From contig NW_024609837.1 of assembly GCF_016920785.2 (NCBI RefSeq), positions 42,844,745-42,908,744 on the forward strand: DNA of 64,000 bases, in the 5' to 3' direction. The DNA is from Ixodes scapularis. Its lineage: Eukaryota; Arthropoda; Arachnida; Ixodida; Ixodidae. The notes below the pieces were generated by a model. It saw only the letters and a list, made by a program, of their open reading frames with translations, did not search any database and had not been told where the DNA came from. Positions within the stretch are counted from its first letter, which is position 1, and every line of letters starts with the position of its first letter. Of this stretch, positions 44,063 to 58,117 are shown one piece after another. Made by a program: the position numbers and the translations under genes.

Positions 44063-44934
44063 CTTCCCCAGAGGTACCCTCATGGGTTTTTCAAGCTCCA
44101 AAAGTTTCTCGACCGTTCCTTATACTTAAAACAGGGTTTATATGCGCTATTTTAGCAGGAGTGCGTCACTCACTAATATAAAAAACTATGAGGATGTGTA
44201 GAAAAATAACAGCAAATCGATAGTATTTCACAAAAAAGAACCACTGCAGGCATTTTAAATTCCGGCACAGGAAAGGTGCGTTATTGGAGAAAGTGTTGAC
44301 ATTGCCCAATGGGTGGTTTGGCCTGTTTAATGCACTCTAAGCTGTTTGCGCTCTTGAGCAGCAGCGTGCAGTCATTGGGATTTTGGGATAAAAAAATCTG
44401 ATACCTCATGATATTTTTAAAAAAAACTGGAAACAACGACACAATGTTTGCTGCGATTGACGGTGGAAGCTGCTGCATTGTGAAAAGGCACGTTGAAGGA
44501 GATTTTTCTTCAGCCAGTGTGGTGTACAATGTTTTCAATGGGTTCTTCGCTTTTAGTGGATTCGATGTAGGAGACGTGTGTGAGGAAACGTGTGCTTTGG
44601 TAAGACGATTGTGCAAAATGTTGCACGAGGTGCTTTTTCCTTGGCTGAAAAGCTCTTACAGATTGGGAGCGCCCGTGACCGTGCCTGCGACGGAAGAAGC
44701 GAAAGTATGTACACGAGTTCTGTAGAGGTGCACAGAGCACATGAGAATGGAAGCTGGGCAGTGGCACTGGGAAAGCAAAGGAGCGTGTCCTAACAGCACG
44801 ACCATGTGGGTTTTTCGTGAAAGCAGCAGCAGGAGAGGGGGGCGAAGGGAGAGCGTTTTTCTCATGATCATGTGGGTTTTTGGAACAGTGGCAGCCTAGA
44901 GGAGGGAAAGGGGAAAGGAGAGAGAAAGAGCCTT

Positions 44935-47900
44935 CAGGGTGTCTAGAAAATTATTAGCTTCAAATTCCGTGACTTTTCCAGATTTTCCCTGACAATTTCA
45001 GGTGAAATTCCCCGACCACTGTAGAGGTGAATAAATATACAAGACCATTACAACACAAAGCATTGAGCACTGTGAGGATCATTTTGCACGGGTTTAATCC
45101 AACCTGCATATTCTGAAAAATTCGGGTTCGTCCAGTCCGAATTAAACGAGCACTTTCTTGCCGCCGACATCATCAGTGAAGAGGAAACTTCTGCAAACAC
45201 GATGAAAACACAGCACTCAACCACACACGTCAATAACCGAACGGCAGCATGGCTGCCAGATGCACACTTTCAGATACTTTCGGCTTAAGGTTTAAATTGG
45301 ATTGGTGTCTGCAGCTTTCCCATTAGTTATTAAATCTATATAAACTTAGAATGATGGATGTGAACGTCGTCTTTGTCCTTTACTAAATCTAGTAGCTCTA
45401 ACTGGATCTAGCCTAGTCTTGTGCCCTCAATCCAAGCCAATCCAGGGCTTGCACTGGATTTGTCGGCTGTTTCCTTTGCATTCATTAGCACACCCTATAC
45501 CAAGTGAGCAGAGCCTTCGCTCCACTCTGAGCAGAATTTATTGCCTAAATAAACTTGGAACGATGGATGTGAACGTCGTCCTTGTCCTTTACTAAATCTA
45601 GTAGCTCTAACTGGATCTAGCCTAGTCTCATGCCCTCAATCCAAGCCAATCCAGGGCTTGCACTGGATTTGTCGGCTGTTTCTTTTGCATTCATTAGCAC
45701 ACCCTATATCAAGTCAGCAGAGCCTTCGCTCCACTCTGAGCAGAATTTATTGCCTAAATAAACTTGGAACGATGGATGTGAACGTCGTCCTTGTCCTTTA
45801 CTAAATCTAGTAGCTCTAACTGGATCTAGCCTAGTCTCGTGCCCTCAATCCAAGCCAATCCAGGGCTTGCACTGGATTTGTCGGCTGTTTCTTTTGCATT
45901 CATTAGCACACCCTATATCAAGTCAGCAGAGCCTTCGCTCCACTCTGAGCAGAATTTATTGCCTAAATAAACTTGGAACGATGGATGTGAACGTCGTCCT
46001 TGTCCTTTACTAAATCTAGTAGCTCTAACTGGATCTAGCCTAGTCTCGTGCCCTCAATCCAAGCCAATCCAGGGCTTGCACTGGATTTGTCGGCTGTTTC
46101 TTTTGCATTCATTAGCACACCCTATATCAAGTCAGCAGAGCCTTCGCTCCACTCTGAGCAGAATTTATTGCCTAAATAAACTTGGAACGATGGATGTGAA
46201 CGTCGTCCTTGTCCTTTACTAAATCTAGTAGCTCTAACTGGATCTAGCCTAGTCTCGTGCCCTCAATCCAAGCCAATCCAGGGCTTGCACTGGATTTGTC
46301 GGCTGTTTCTTTTGCATTCATTAGCACACCCTATATCAAGTCAGCAGAGCCTGCGCTCCACTCTGAGCAGAATTTATTGCCTAAATAAACTTGGAACGAT
46401 GGATGTGAACGTCGTCCTTGTCCTTTACTAAATCTAGTAGCTCTAACTGGATCTAGCCTAGTCTCGTGCCCTCAATCCAAGCCAATCCAGGGCTTGCACT
46501 GGATTTGTCGGCTGTTTCTTTTGCATTCATTAGCACACCCTATATCAAGTCAGCAGAGCCTTCGCTCCACTCTGAGCAGAATTTATTGCCTAAATAAACT
46601 TGGAACGATGGATGTGAACGTCGTCCTTGTCCTTTACTAAATCTAGTAGCTCTAACTGGATCTAGCCTAGTCTCGTGCCCTCAATCCAAGCCAATCCAGG
46701 GCTTGCACTGGATTTGTCGGCTGTTTCCTTTGCATTCATTAGCACACCCTATATCAAGTCAGCAGAGCCTTCGCTCCACTCTGAGCAGAATTTATTGCCT
46801 AAATAAACTTGGAACGATGGATGTGAACGTCGTCCTTGTCCTTTACTAAATCTAGTAGCTCTAACTGGATCTAGCCTAGTCTTGTGCCCTCAATCCAAGC
46901 CAATCCAGGGCTTGCACTGGATTTGTCGGCTGTTTCCTTTGCATTCATTAGCACACCCTATATCAAGTCAGCAGAGCCTTCGCTCCACTCTGAGCAGAAT
47001 TTATTGCCTAAATAAACTTGGAACGATGGATGTGAACGTCGTCCTTGTCCTTTACTAAATCTAGTAGCTCTAACTGGATCTAGCCTAGTCTCGTGCCCTC
47101 AATCCAAGCCAATCCAGGGCTTGCACTGGATTTGTCGGCTGTTTCTTTTGCATTCATTAGCACACCCTATATCAAGTCAGCAGAGCCTTCGCTCCACTCT
47201 GAGCAGAATTTATTGCCTAAATAAACTTGGAACGATGGATGTGAACGTCGTCCTTGTCCTTTACTAAATCTAGTAGCTCTAACTGGATCTAGCCTAGTCT
47301 CGTGCCCTCAATCCAAGCCAATCCAGGGCTTGCACTGGATTTGTCGGCTGTTTCTTTTGCATTCATTAGCACACCCTATATCAAGTCAGCAGAGCCTTCG
47401 CTCCACTCTGAGCAGAATTTATTGCCTAAATAAACTTGGAACGATGGATGTGAACGTCGTCCTTGTCCTTTACTAAATCTAGTAGCTCTAACTGGATCTA
47501 GCCTAGTCTCGTGCCCTCAATCCAAGCCAATCCAGGGCTTGCACTGGATTTGTCGGCTGTTTCTTTTGCATTCATTAGCACACCCTATATCAAGTCAGCA
47601 GAGCCTGCGCTCCACTCTGAGCAGAATTTATTGCCTAAATAAACTTGGAACGATGGATGTGAACGTCGTCCTTGTCCTTTACTAAATCTAGTAGCTCTAA
47701 CTGGATCTAGCCTAGTCTCGTGCCCTCAATCCAAGCCAATCCAGGGCTTGCACTGGATTTGTCGGCTGTTTCTTTTGCATTCATTAGCACACCCTATATC
47801 AAGTCAGCAGAGCCTGCGCTCCACTCTGAGCAGAATTTATTGCCTAAATAAACTTGGAACGATGGATGTGAACGTCGTCCTTGTCCTTTACTAAATCTAG

Positions 47901-50900
47901 TAGCTCTAACTGGATCTAGCCTAGTCTCGTGCCCTCAATCCAAGCCAATCCAGGGCTTGCACTGGATTTGTCGGCTGTTTCTTTTGCATTCATTAGCACA
48001 CCCTATATCAAGTCAGCAGAGCCTTCGCTCCACTCTGAGCAGAATTTATTGCCTAAATAAACTTGGAACGATGGATGTGAACGTCGTCCTTGTCCTTTAC
48101 TAAATCTAGTAGCTCTAACTGGATCTAGCCTAGTCTCGTGCCCTCAATCCAAGCCAATCCAGGGCTTGCACTGGATTTGTCGGCTGTTTCTTTTGCATTC
48201 ATTAGCACACCCTATATCAAGTCAGCAGAGCCTGCGCTCCACTCTGAGCAGAATTTATTGCCTAAATAAACTTGGAACGATGGATGTGAACGTCGTCCTT
48301 GTCCTTTACTAAATCTAGTAGCTCTAACTGGATCTAGCCTAGTCTCGTGCCCTCAATCCAAGCCAATCCAGGGCTTGCACTGGATTTGTCGGCTGTTTCT
48401 TTTGCATTCATTAGCACACCCTATATCAAGTCAGCAGAGCCTGCGCTCCACTCTGAGCAGAATTTATTGCCTAAATAAACTTGGAACGATGGATGTGAAC
48501 GTCGTCCTTGTCCTTTACTAAATCTAGTAGCTCTAACTGGATCTAGCCTAGTCTCGTGCCCTCAATCCAAGCCAATCCAGGGCTTGCACTGGATTTGTCG
48601 GCTGTTTCTTTTGCATTCATTAGCACACCCTATATCAAGTCAGCAGAGCCTGCGCTCCACTCTGAGCAGAATTTATTGCCTAAATAAACTTGGAACGATG
48701 GATGTGAACGTCGTCCTTGTCCTTTACTAAATCTAGTAGCTCTAACTGGATCTAGCCTAGTCTCGTGCCCTCAATCCAAGCCAATCCAGGGCTTGCACTG
48801 GATTTGTCGGCTGTTTCTTTTGCATTCATTAGCACACCCTATATCAAGTCAGCAGAGCCTGCGCTCCACTCTGAGCAGAATTTATTGCCTAAATAAACTT
48901 GGAACGATGGATGTGAACGTCGTCCTTGTCCTTTACTAAATCTAGTAGCTCTAACTGGATCTAGCCTAGTCTCGTGCCCTCAATCCAAGCCAATCCAGGG
49001 CTTGCACTGGATTTGTCGGCTGTTTCTTTTGCATTCATTAGCACACCCTATATCAAGTCAGCAGAGCCTGCGCTCCACTCTGAGCAGAATTTATTGCCTA
49101 AATAAACTTGGAACGATGGATGTGAACGTCGTCCTTGTCCTTTACTAAATCTAGTAGCTCTAACTGGATCTAGCCTAGTCTCGTGCCCTCAATCCAAGCC
49201 AATCCAGGGCTTGCACTGGATTTGTCGGCTGTTTCTTTTGCATTCATTAGCACACCCTATATCAAGTCAGCAGAGCCTGCGCTCCACTCTGAGCAGAATT
49301 TATTGCCTAAATAAACTTGGAACGATGGATGTGAACGTCGTCCTTGTCCTTTACTAAATCTAGTAGCTCTAACTGGATCTAGCCTAGTCTCATGCCCTCA
49401 ATCCAAGCCAATCCAGGGCTTGCACTGGATTTGTCGGCTGTTTCTTTTGCATTCATTAGCACACCCTATATCAAGTCAGCAGAGCCTGCGCTCCACTCTG
49501 AGCAGAATTTATTGCCTAAATAAACTTGGAACGATGGATGTGAACGTCGTCCTTGTCCTTTACTAAATCTAGTAGCTCTAACTGGATCTAGCCTAGTCTC
49601 GTGCCCTCAATCCAAGCCAATCCAGGGCTTGCACTGGATTTGTCGGCTGTTTCTTTTGCATTCATTAGCACACCCTATATCAAGTCAGCAGAGCCTGCGC
49701 TCCACTCTGAGCAGAATTTATTGCCTAAATAAACTTGGAACGATGGATGTGAACGTCGTCCTTGTCCTTTACTAAATCTAGTAGCTCTAACTGGATCTAG
49801 CCTAGTCTCGTGCCCTCAATCCAAGCCAATCCAGGGCTTGCACTGGATTTGTCGGCTGTTTCTTTTGCATTCATTAGCACACCCTATATCAAGTCAGCAG
49901 AGCCTGCGCTCCACTCTGAGCAGAATTTATTGCCTAAATAAACTTGGAACGATGGATGTGAACGTCGTCCTTGTCCTTTACTAAATCTAGTAGCTCTAAC
50001 TGGATCTAGCCTAGTCTCGTGCCCTCAATCCAAGCCAATCCAGGGCTTGCACTGGATTTGTCGGCTGTTTCTTTTGCATTCATTAGCACACCCTATATCA
50101 AGTCAGCAGAGCCTGCGCTCCACTCTGAGCAGAATTTATTGCCTAAATAAACTTGGAACGATGGATGTGAACGTCGTCCTTGTCCTTTACTAAATCTAGT
50201 AGCTCTAACTGGATCTAGCCTAGTCTCATGCCCTCAATCCAAGCCAATCCAGGGCTTGCACTGGATTTGTCGGCTGTTTCTTTTGCATTCATTAGCACAC
50301 CCTATATCAAGTCAGCAGAGCCTGCGCTCCACTCTGAGCAGAATTTATTGCCTAAATAAACTTGGAACGATGGATGTGAACGTCGTCCTTGTCCTTTACT
50401 AAATCTAGTAGCTCTAACTGGATCTAGCCTAGTCTCGTGCCCTCAATCCAAGCCAATCCAGGGCTTGCACTGGATTTGTCGGCTGTTTCTTTTGCATTCA
50501 TTAGCACACCCTATATCAAGTCAGCAGAGCCTGCGCTCCACTCTGAGCAGAATTTATTGCCTAAATAAACTTGGAACGATGGATGTGAACGTCGTCCTTG
50601 TCCTTTACTAAATCTAGTAGCTCTAACTGGATCTAGCCTAGTCTCATGCCCTCAATCCAAGCCAATCCAGGGCTTGCACTGGATTTGTCGGCTGTTTCTT
50701 TTGCATTCATTAGCACACCCTATATCAAGTCAGCAGAGCCTGCGCTCCACTCTGAGCAGAATTTATTGCCTAAATAAACTTGGAACGATGGATGTGAACG
50801 TCGTCCTTGTCCTTTACTAAATCTAGTAGCTCTAACTGGATCTAGCCTAGTCTCGTGCCCTCAATCCAAGCCAATCCAGGGCTTGCACTGGATTTGTCGG

Positions 50901-53900
50901 CTGTTTCTTTTGCATTCATTAGCACACCCTATATCAAGTCAGCAGAGCCTGCGCTCCACTCTGAGCAGAATTTATTGCCTAAATAAACTTGGAACGATGG
51001 ATGTGAACGTCGTCCTTGTCCTTTACTAAATCTAGTAGCTCTAACTGGATCTAGCCTAGTCTCGTGCCCTCAATCCAAGCCAATCCAGGGCTTGCACTGG
51101 ATTTGTCGGCTGTTTCTTTTGCATTCATTAGCACACCCTATATCAAGTCAGCAGAGCCTGCGCTCCACTCTGAGCAGAATTTATTGCCTAAATAAACTTG
51201 GAACGATGGATGTGAACGTCGTCCTTGTCCTTTACTAAATCTAGTAGCTCTAACTGGATCTAGCCTAGTCTCATGCCCTCAATCCAAGCCAATCCAGGGC
51301 TTGCACTGGATTTGTCGGCTGTTTCTTTTGCATTCATTAGCACACCCTATATCAAGTCAGCAGAGCCTGCGCTCCACTCTGAGCAGAATTTATTGCCTAA
51401 ATAAACTTGGAACGATGGATGTGAACGTCGTCCTTGTCCTTTACTAAATCTAGTAGCTCTAACTGGATCTAGCCTAGTCTCGTGCCCTCAATCCAAGCCA
51501 ATCCAGGGCTTGCACTGGATTTGTCGGCTGTTTCTTTTGCATTCATTAGCACACCCTATATCAAGTCAGCAGAGCCTGCGCTCCACTCTGAGCAGAATTT
51601 ATTGCCTAAATAAACTTGGAACGATGGATGTGAACGTCGTCCTTGTCCTTTACTAAATCTAGTAGCTCTAACTCGATCTAGCCTAGTCTCATGCCCTCAA
51701 TCCAAGCCAATCCAGGGCTTGCACTGGATTTGTCGGCTGTTTCTTTTGCATTCATTAGCACACCCTATATCAAGTCAGCAGAGCCTGCGCTCCACTCTGA
51801 GCAGAATTTATTGCCTAAATAAACTTGGAACGATGGATGTGAACGTCGTCCTTGTCCTTTACTAAATCTAGTAGCTCTAACTGGATCTAGCCTAGTCTCA
51901 TGCCCTCAATCCAAGCCAATCCAGGGCTTGCACTGGATTTGTCGGCTGTTTCTTTTGCACTCATTAGCACACCCTATATCAAGTCAGCAGAGCCTGCGCT
52001 CCACTCTGAGCAGAATTTATTGCCTAAATAAACTTGGAACGATGGATGTGAACGTCGTCCTTGTCCTTTACTAAATCTAGTAGCTCTAACTGGATCTAGC
52101 CTAGTCTCGTGCCCTCAATCCAAGCCAATCCAGGGCTTGCACTGGATTTGTCGGCTGTTTCTTTTGCATTCATTAGCACACCCTATATCAAGTCAGCAGA
52201 GCCTGCGCTCCACTCTGAGCAGAATTTATTGCCTAAATAAACTTGGAACGATGGATGTGAACGTCGTCCTTGTCCTTTACTAAATCTAGTAGCTCTAACT
52301 GGATCTAGCCTAGTCTCGTGCCCTCAATCCAAGCCAATCCAGGGCTTGCACTGGATTTGTCGGCTGTTTCTTTTGCATTCATTAGCACACCCTATATCAA
52401 GTCAGCAGAGCCTGCGCTCCACTCTGAGCAGAATTTATTGCCTAAATAAACTTGGAACGATGGATGTGAACGTCGTCCTTGTCCTTTACTAAATCTAGTA
52501 GCTCTAACTGGATCTAGCCTAGTCTCGTGCCCTCAATCCAAGCCAATCCAGGGCTTGCACTGGATTTGTCGGCTGTTTCTTTTGCATTCATTAGCACACC
52601 CTATATCAAGTCAGCAGAGCCTGCGCTCCACTCTGAGCAGAATTTATTGCCTAAATAAACTTGGAACGATGGATGTGAACGTCGTCCTTGTCCTTTACTA
52701 AATCTAGTAGCTCTAACTGGATCTAGCCTAGTCTCGTGCCCTCAATCCAAGCCAATCCAGGGCTTGCACTGGATTTGTCGGCTGTTTCTTTTGCATTCAT
52801 TAGCACACCCTATATCAAGTCAGCAGAGCCTGCGCTCCACTCTGAGCAGAATTTATTGCCTAAATAAACTTGGAACGATGGATGTGAACGTCGTCCTTGT
52901 CCTTTACTAAATCTAGTAGCTCTAACTGGATCTAGCCTAGTCTCATGCCCTCAATCCAAGCCAATCCAGGGCTTGCACTGGATTTGTCGGCTGTTTCTTT
53001 TGCATTCATTAGCACACCCTATATCAAGTCAGCAGAGCCTGCGCTCCACTCTGAGCAGAATTTATTGCCTAAATAAACTTGGAACGATGGATGTGAACGT
53101 CGTCCTTGTCCTTTACTAAATCTAGTAGCTCTAACTGGATCTAGCCTAGTCTCGTGCCCTCAATCCAAGCCAATCCAGGGCTTGCACTGGATTTGTCGGC
53201 TGTTTCTTTTGCACTCATTAGCACACCCTATATCAAGTCAGCAGAGCCTGCGCTCCACTCTGAGCAGAATTTATTGCCTAAATAAACTTGGAAGGATGGA
53301 TGTGAACGTCGTCCTTGTCCTTTACTAAATCTAGTAGCTCTAACTGGATCTAGCCTAGTCTCGTGCCCTCAATCCAAGCCAATCCAGGGCTTGCACTGGA
53401 TTTGTCGGCTGTTTCTTTTGCATTCATTAGCACACCCTATATCAAGTCAGCAGAGCCTGCGCTCCACTCTGAGCAGAATTTATTGCCTAAATAAACTTGG
53501 AACGATGGATGTGAACGTCGTCCTTGTCCTTTACTAAATCTAGTAGCTCTAACTGGATCTAGCCTAGTCTCATGCCCTCAATCCAAGCCAATCCAGGGCT
53601 TGCACTGGATTTGTCGGCTGTTTCTTTTGCATTCATTAGCACACCCTATATCAAGTCAGCAGAGCCTGCGCTCCACTCTGAGCAGAATTTATTGCCTAAA
53701 TAAACTTGGAACGATGGATGTGAACGTCGTCCTTGTCCTTTACTAAATCTAGTAGCTCTAACTGGATCTAGCCTAGTCTCGTGCCCTCAATCCAAGCCAA
53801 TCCAGGGCTTGCACTGGATTTGTCGGCTGTTTCTTTTGCATTCATTAGCACACCCTATATCAAGTCAGCAGAGCCTGCGCTCCACTCTGAGCAGAATTTA

Positions 53901-56900
53901 TTGCCTAAATAAACTTGGAACGATGGATGTGAACGTCGTCCTTGTCCTTTACTAAATCTAGTAGCTCTAACTGGATCTAGCCTAGTCTCATGCCCTCAAT
54001 CCAAGCCAATCCAGGGCTTGCACTGGATTTGTCGGCTGTTTCTTTTGCATTCATTAGCACACCCTATATCAAGTCAGCAGAGCCTGCGCTCCACTCTGAG
54101 CAGAATTTATTGCCTAAATAAACTTGGAACGATGGATGTGAACGTCGTCCTTGTCCTTTACTAAATCTAGTAGCTCTAACTGGATCTAGCCTAGTCTCAT
54201 GCCCTCAATCCAAGCCAATCCAGGGCTTGCACTGGATTTGTCGGCTGTTTCTTTTGCATTCATTAGCACACCCTATATCAAGTCAGCAGAGCCTGCGCTC
54301 CACTCTGAGCAGAATTTATTGCCTAAATAAACTTGGAACGATGGATGTGAACGTCGTCCTTGTCCTTTACTAAATCTAGTAGCTCTAACTGGATCTAGCC
54401 TAGTCTCGTGCCCTCAATCCAAGCCAATCCAGGGCTTGCACTGGATTTGTCGGCTGTTTCTTTTGCATTCATTAGCACACCCTATATCAAGTCAGCAGAG
54501 CCTGCGCTCCACTCTGAGCAGAATTTATTGCCTAAATAAACTTGGAACGATGGATGTGAACGTCGTCCTTGTCCTTTACTAAATCTAGTAGCTCTAACTG
54601 GATCTAGCCTAGTCTCATGCCCTCAATCCAAGCCAATCCAGGGCTTGCACTGGATTTGTCGGCTGTTTCTTTTGCATTCATTAGCACACCCTATATCAAG
54701 TCAGCAGAGCCTGCGCTCCACTCTGAGCAGAATTTATTGCCTAAATAAACTTGGAACGATGGATGTGAACGTCGTCCTTGTCCTTTACTAAATCTAGTAG
54801 CTCTAACTGGATCTAGCCTAGTCTCGTGCCCTCAATCCAAGCCAATCCAGGGCTTGCACTGGATTTGTCGGCTGTTTCTTTTGCATTCATTAGCACACCC
54901 TATATCAAGTCAGCAGAGCCTGCGCTCCACTCTGAGCAGAATTTATTGCCTAAATAAACTTGGAACGATGGATGTGAACGTCGTCCTTGTCCTTTACTAA
55001 ATCTAGTAGCTCTAACTGGATCTAGCCTAGTCTCATGCCCTCAATCCAAGCCAATCCAGGGCTTGCACTGGATTTGTCGGCTGTTTCTTTTGCATTCATT
55101 AGCACACCCTATATCAAGTCAGCAGAGCCTGCGCTCCACTCTGAGCAGAATTTATTGCCTAAATAAACTTGGAACGATGGATGTGAACGTCGTCCTTGTC
55201 CTTTACTAAATCTAGTAGCTCTAACTGGATCTAGCCTAGTCTCGTGCCCTCAATCCAAGCCAATCCAGGGCTTGCACTGGATTTGTCGGCTGTTTCTTTT
55301 GCATTCATTAGCACACCCTATATCAAGTCAGCAGAGCCTGCGCTCCACTCTGAGCAGAATTTATTGCCTAAATAAACTTGGAACGATGGATGTGAACGTC
55401 GTCCTTGTCCTTTACTAAATCTAGTAGCTCTAACTGGATCTAGCCTAGTCTCGTGCCCTCAATCCAAGCCAATCCAGGGCTTGCACTGGATTTGTCGGCT
55501 GTTTCTTTTGCATTCATTAGCACACCCTATATCAAGTCAGCAGAGCCTGCGCTCCACTCTGAGCAGAATTTATTGCCTAAATAAACTTGGAACGATGGAT
55601 GTGAACGTCGTCCTTGTCCTTTACTAAATCTAGTAGCTCTAACTGGATCTAGCCTAGTCTCGTGCCCTCAATCCAAGCCAATCCAGGGCTTGCACTGGAT
55701 TTGTCGGCTGTTTCTTTTGCATTCATTAGCACACCCTATATCAAGTCAGCAGAGCCTGCGCTCCACTCTGAGCAGAATTTATTGCCTAAATAAACTTGGA
55801 ACGATGGATGTGAACGTCGTCCTTGTCCTTTACTAAATCTAGTAGCTCTAACTGGATCTAGCCTAGTCTCATGCCCTCAATCCAAGCCAATCCAGGGCTT
55901 GCACTGGATTTGTCGGCTGTTTCTTTTGCATTCATTAGCACACCCTATATCAAGTCAGCAGAGCCTGCGCTCCACTCTGAGCAGAATTTATTGCCTAAAT
56001 AAACTTGGAACGATGGATGTGAACGTCGTCCTTGTCCTTTACTAAATCTAGTAGCTCTAACTGGATCTAGCCTAGTCTCATGCCCTCAATCCAAGCCAAT
56101 CCAGGGCTTGCACTGGATTTGTCGGCTGTTTCTTTTGCATTCATTAGCACACCCTATATCAAGTCAGCAGAGCCTGCGCTCCACTCTGAGCAGAATTTAT
56201 TGCCTAAATAAACTTGGAACGATGGATGTGAACGTCGTCCTTGTCCTTTACTAAATCTAGTAGCTCTAACTGGATCTAGCCTAGTCTCGTGCCCTCAATC
56301 CAAGCCAATCCAGGGCTTGCACTGGATTTGTCGGCTGTTTCTTTTGCATTCATTAGCACACCCTATATCAAGTCAGCAGAGCCTGCGCTCCACTCTGAGC
56401 AGAATTTATTGCCTAAATAAACTTGGAACGATGGATGTGAACGTCGTCCTTGTCCTTTACTAAATCTAGTAGCTCTAACTGGATCTAGCCTAGTCTCATG
56501 CCCTCAATCCAAGCCAATCCAGGGCTTGCACTGGATTTGTCGGCTGTTTCTTTTGCATTCATTAGCACACCCTATATCAAGTCAGCAGAGCCTGCGCTCC
56601 ACTCTGAGCAGAATTTATTGCCTAAATAAACTTGGAACGATGGATGTGAACGTCGTCCTTGTCCTTTACTAAATCTAGTAGCTCTAACTGGATCTAGCCT
56701 AGTCTCATGCCCTCAATCCAAGCCAATCCAGGGCTTGCACTGGATTTGTCGGCTGTTTCTTTTGCATTCATTAGCACACCCTATATCAAGTCAGCAGAGC
56801 CTGCGCTCCACTCTGAGCAGAATTTATTGCCTAAATAAACTTGGAACGATGGATGTGAACGTCGTCCTTGTCCTTTACTAAATCTAGTAGCTCTAACTGG

Positions 56901-57193
56901 ATCTAGCCTAGTCTCGTGCCCTCAATCCAAGGCTTGGACTGGATTTGTCGACTGCTCCCGTTGCATCGGGTAGCACACCCTACATCAAATGAGCAGAGAT
57001 CGCGCTCTGCTCTAAGCAGAATTTATTGCCTATTTTTCAGCCCCCAAGTCCTCAAGTCTTTGCTCAGGGCACTCTATGGCATTTCTGGCTCATTTTCCCT
57101 GACTGGGGTCGTTTTTTGACAATATCCCTGACAATTCCCGGTAATTAAAAATTCCCTGACAATTCCCGGTTTTTCCGGTCGCTAGACACCCTG
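44935..57193. mobile_element. 12.3-kb TIR-bounded element enclosing the 209-bp satellite
   Basis: CAGGGTGTCTAG at 44935-44946 and CTAGACACCCTG at 57182-57193 are perfect 12-bp inverted repeats with CA/TG ends. Next to both ends lie related 'TTCCCTGACAATTCCCGG'-type phrases (one near 44985; three at about 57090-57180), a composition typical of non-autonomous DNA transposons in many invertebrates. Between them is almost nothing but the satellite array. No transposase is encoded and the flanking 8 bp do not match. The element lies in intron 2 of the minus-strand gene. It may instead be two separate elements flanking a satellite, but matching ends make one expanded element the simpler view. Confidence 0.6.
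45341..57034. repeat. 209-bp satellite array, 56 units
   Basis: Units start with TAAACTTGGAACGATGGATG and recur at exact 209-bp steps from 45341 to 56836: 55 full periods without a single net indel. Units differ by a few recurrent substitutions (TTCGCT/TGCGCT, TCGTGCC/TCATGCC, TTCCTTT/TTCTTTT). The first unit is slightly and the last strongly diverged and shortened (about 56836-57034), as expected at array edges. All frames contain stops, so the array is non-coding. Confidence 0.97.
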
Positions 57194-57367
57194 GTCTGCA
57201 GTGAGTGAGGAACAACGGAGATAGGGAGGGCAGTGCCTCTGCTGTAGAGTTGGGTTTTGCATTTATACGTGAGCAATTTTTGCTAGGAAAGGGCACTAAC
57301 ACCTACTGCTCTAAAATGCTACAACAGTATAGAGGTGCCTGAAATAGTGCGGAAGAACCTATAGGTG

Positions 57368-57812
57368 TAGGGTGACCAGACGTCCCGTTTTGGCCGGGAC
57401 AGTCCCGTTTTTGAGGTCTGCTTCTGCCGTACAATCTTTTTGTCCCAATAAAGATTCATGTCCCGTTTTCAGGACATGAATCTTTTTCTTTTCTATATAT
57501 GTGCACAGACTTTTACAGCCAAGTCTTGCAGGATAAAGTCCCGCTTAGGAAACTTCAGTCGTCGGCAAAATACGCCCACACCAACGAAGGACTCGAAGCA
57601 GGAGCTTCCAAATGAGTGCATGCAACTGAACCATGAGTGGGACTGTTCCCTAGGCCCTAGGGCTTAGTGCAATATGGTAATGTTTTGAAGTGGGAGCTGT
57701 TATTTCATTAAAGCTTTTCTCCCAATCTCAATCTTTAAAACTACGCCCCCTCCGCCACCGCCGCTGCTGCTGGGATGTCCCGTTTTCTACCTACAGGAAT
57801 ATGGTCACTCTA
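57368..57812. mobile_element. 445-bp non-autonomous hAT element with 8-bp duplication
   Basis: Ends TAGGGTGACCA and TGGTCACTCTA are inverted repeats. The perfect 8-bp target duplication TATAGGTG lies at 57360-57367 and 57813-57820. 8-bp duplications are diagnostic of the hAT superfamily, and the GACGTCCCGTTTTGGCCGGG interior is common in animal hAT MITEs. No transposase is encoded. Confidence 0.85.
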
Positions 57813-58117
57813 TATAGGTGGGCCGACATGTTTAGAAATGGACGAAGATCAATCAATGATCACTGATCAGCAACGCTCCGGTCATCCCAGTCCATTCAGA
57901 GTATTGCTGATCACGGCAATATTCCAATCCATAGCTCCAAGCATGTCATGTGCCTTCGCACCTCCAGCGTTGCCTCGTTGAATGAACCAGTTTAGCGGAG
58001 CACAATTTCCGAGCTTTGGATTGGTCCTAGGGGCTCGTAGCATCCGTTGCAATCTATCGTAAGGTGAGATTGAGTACAGAACCGGATGGGGAGAAAGACA
58101 AGAGGCAGACCACTGAC

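Noticed and set aside
45341..57034. CRISPR-like array
   Set aside because: Units are contiguous 209-bp repeats with no variable spacers, in a eukaryotic intron.
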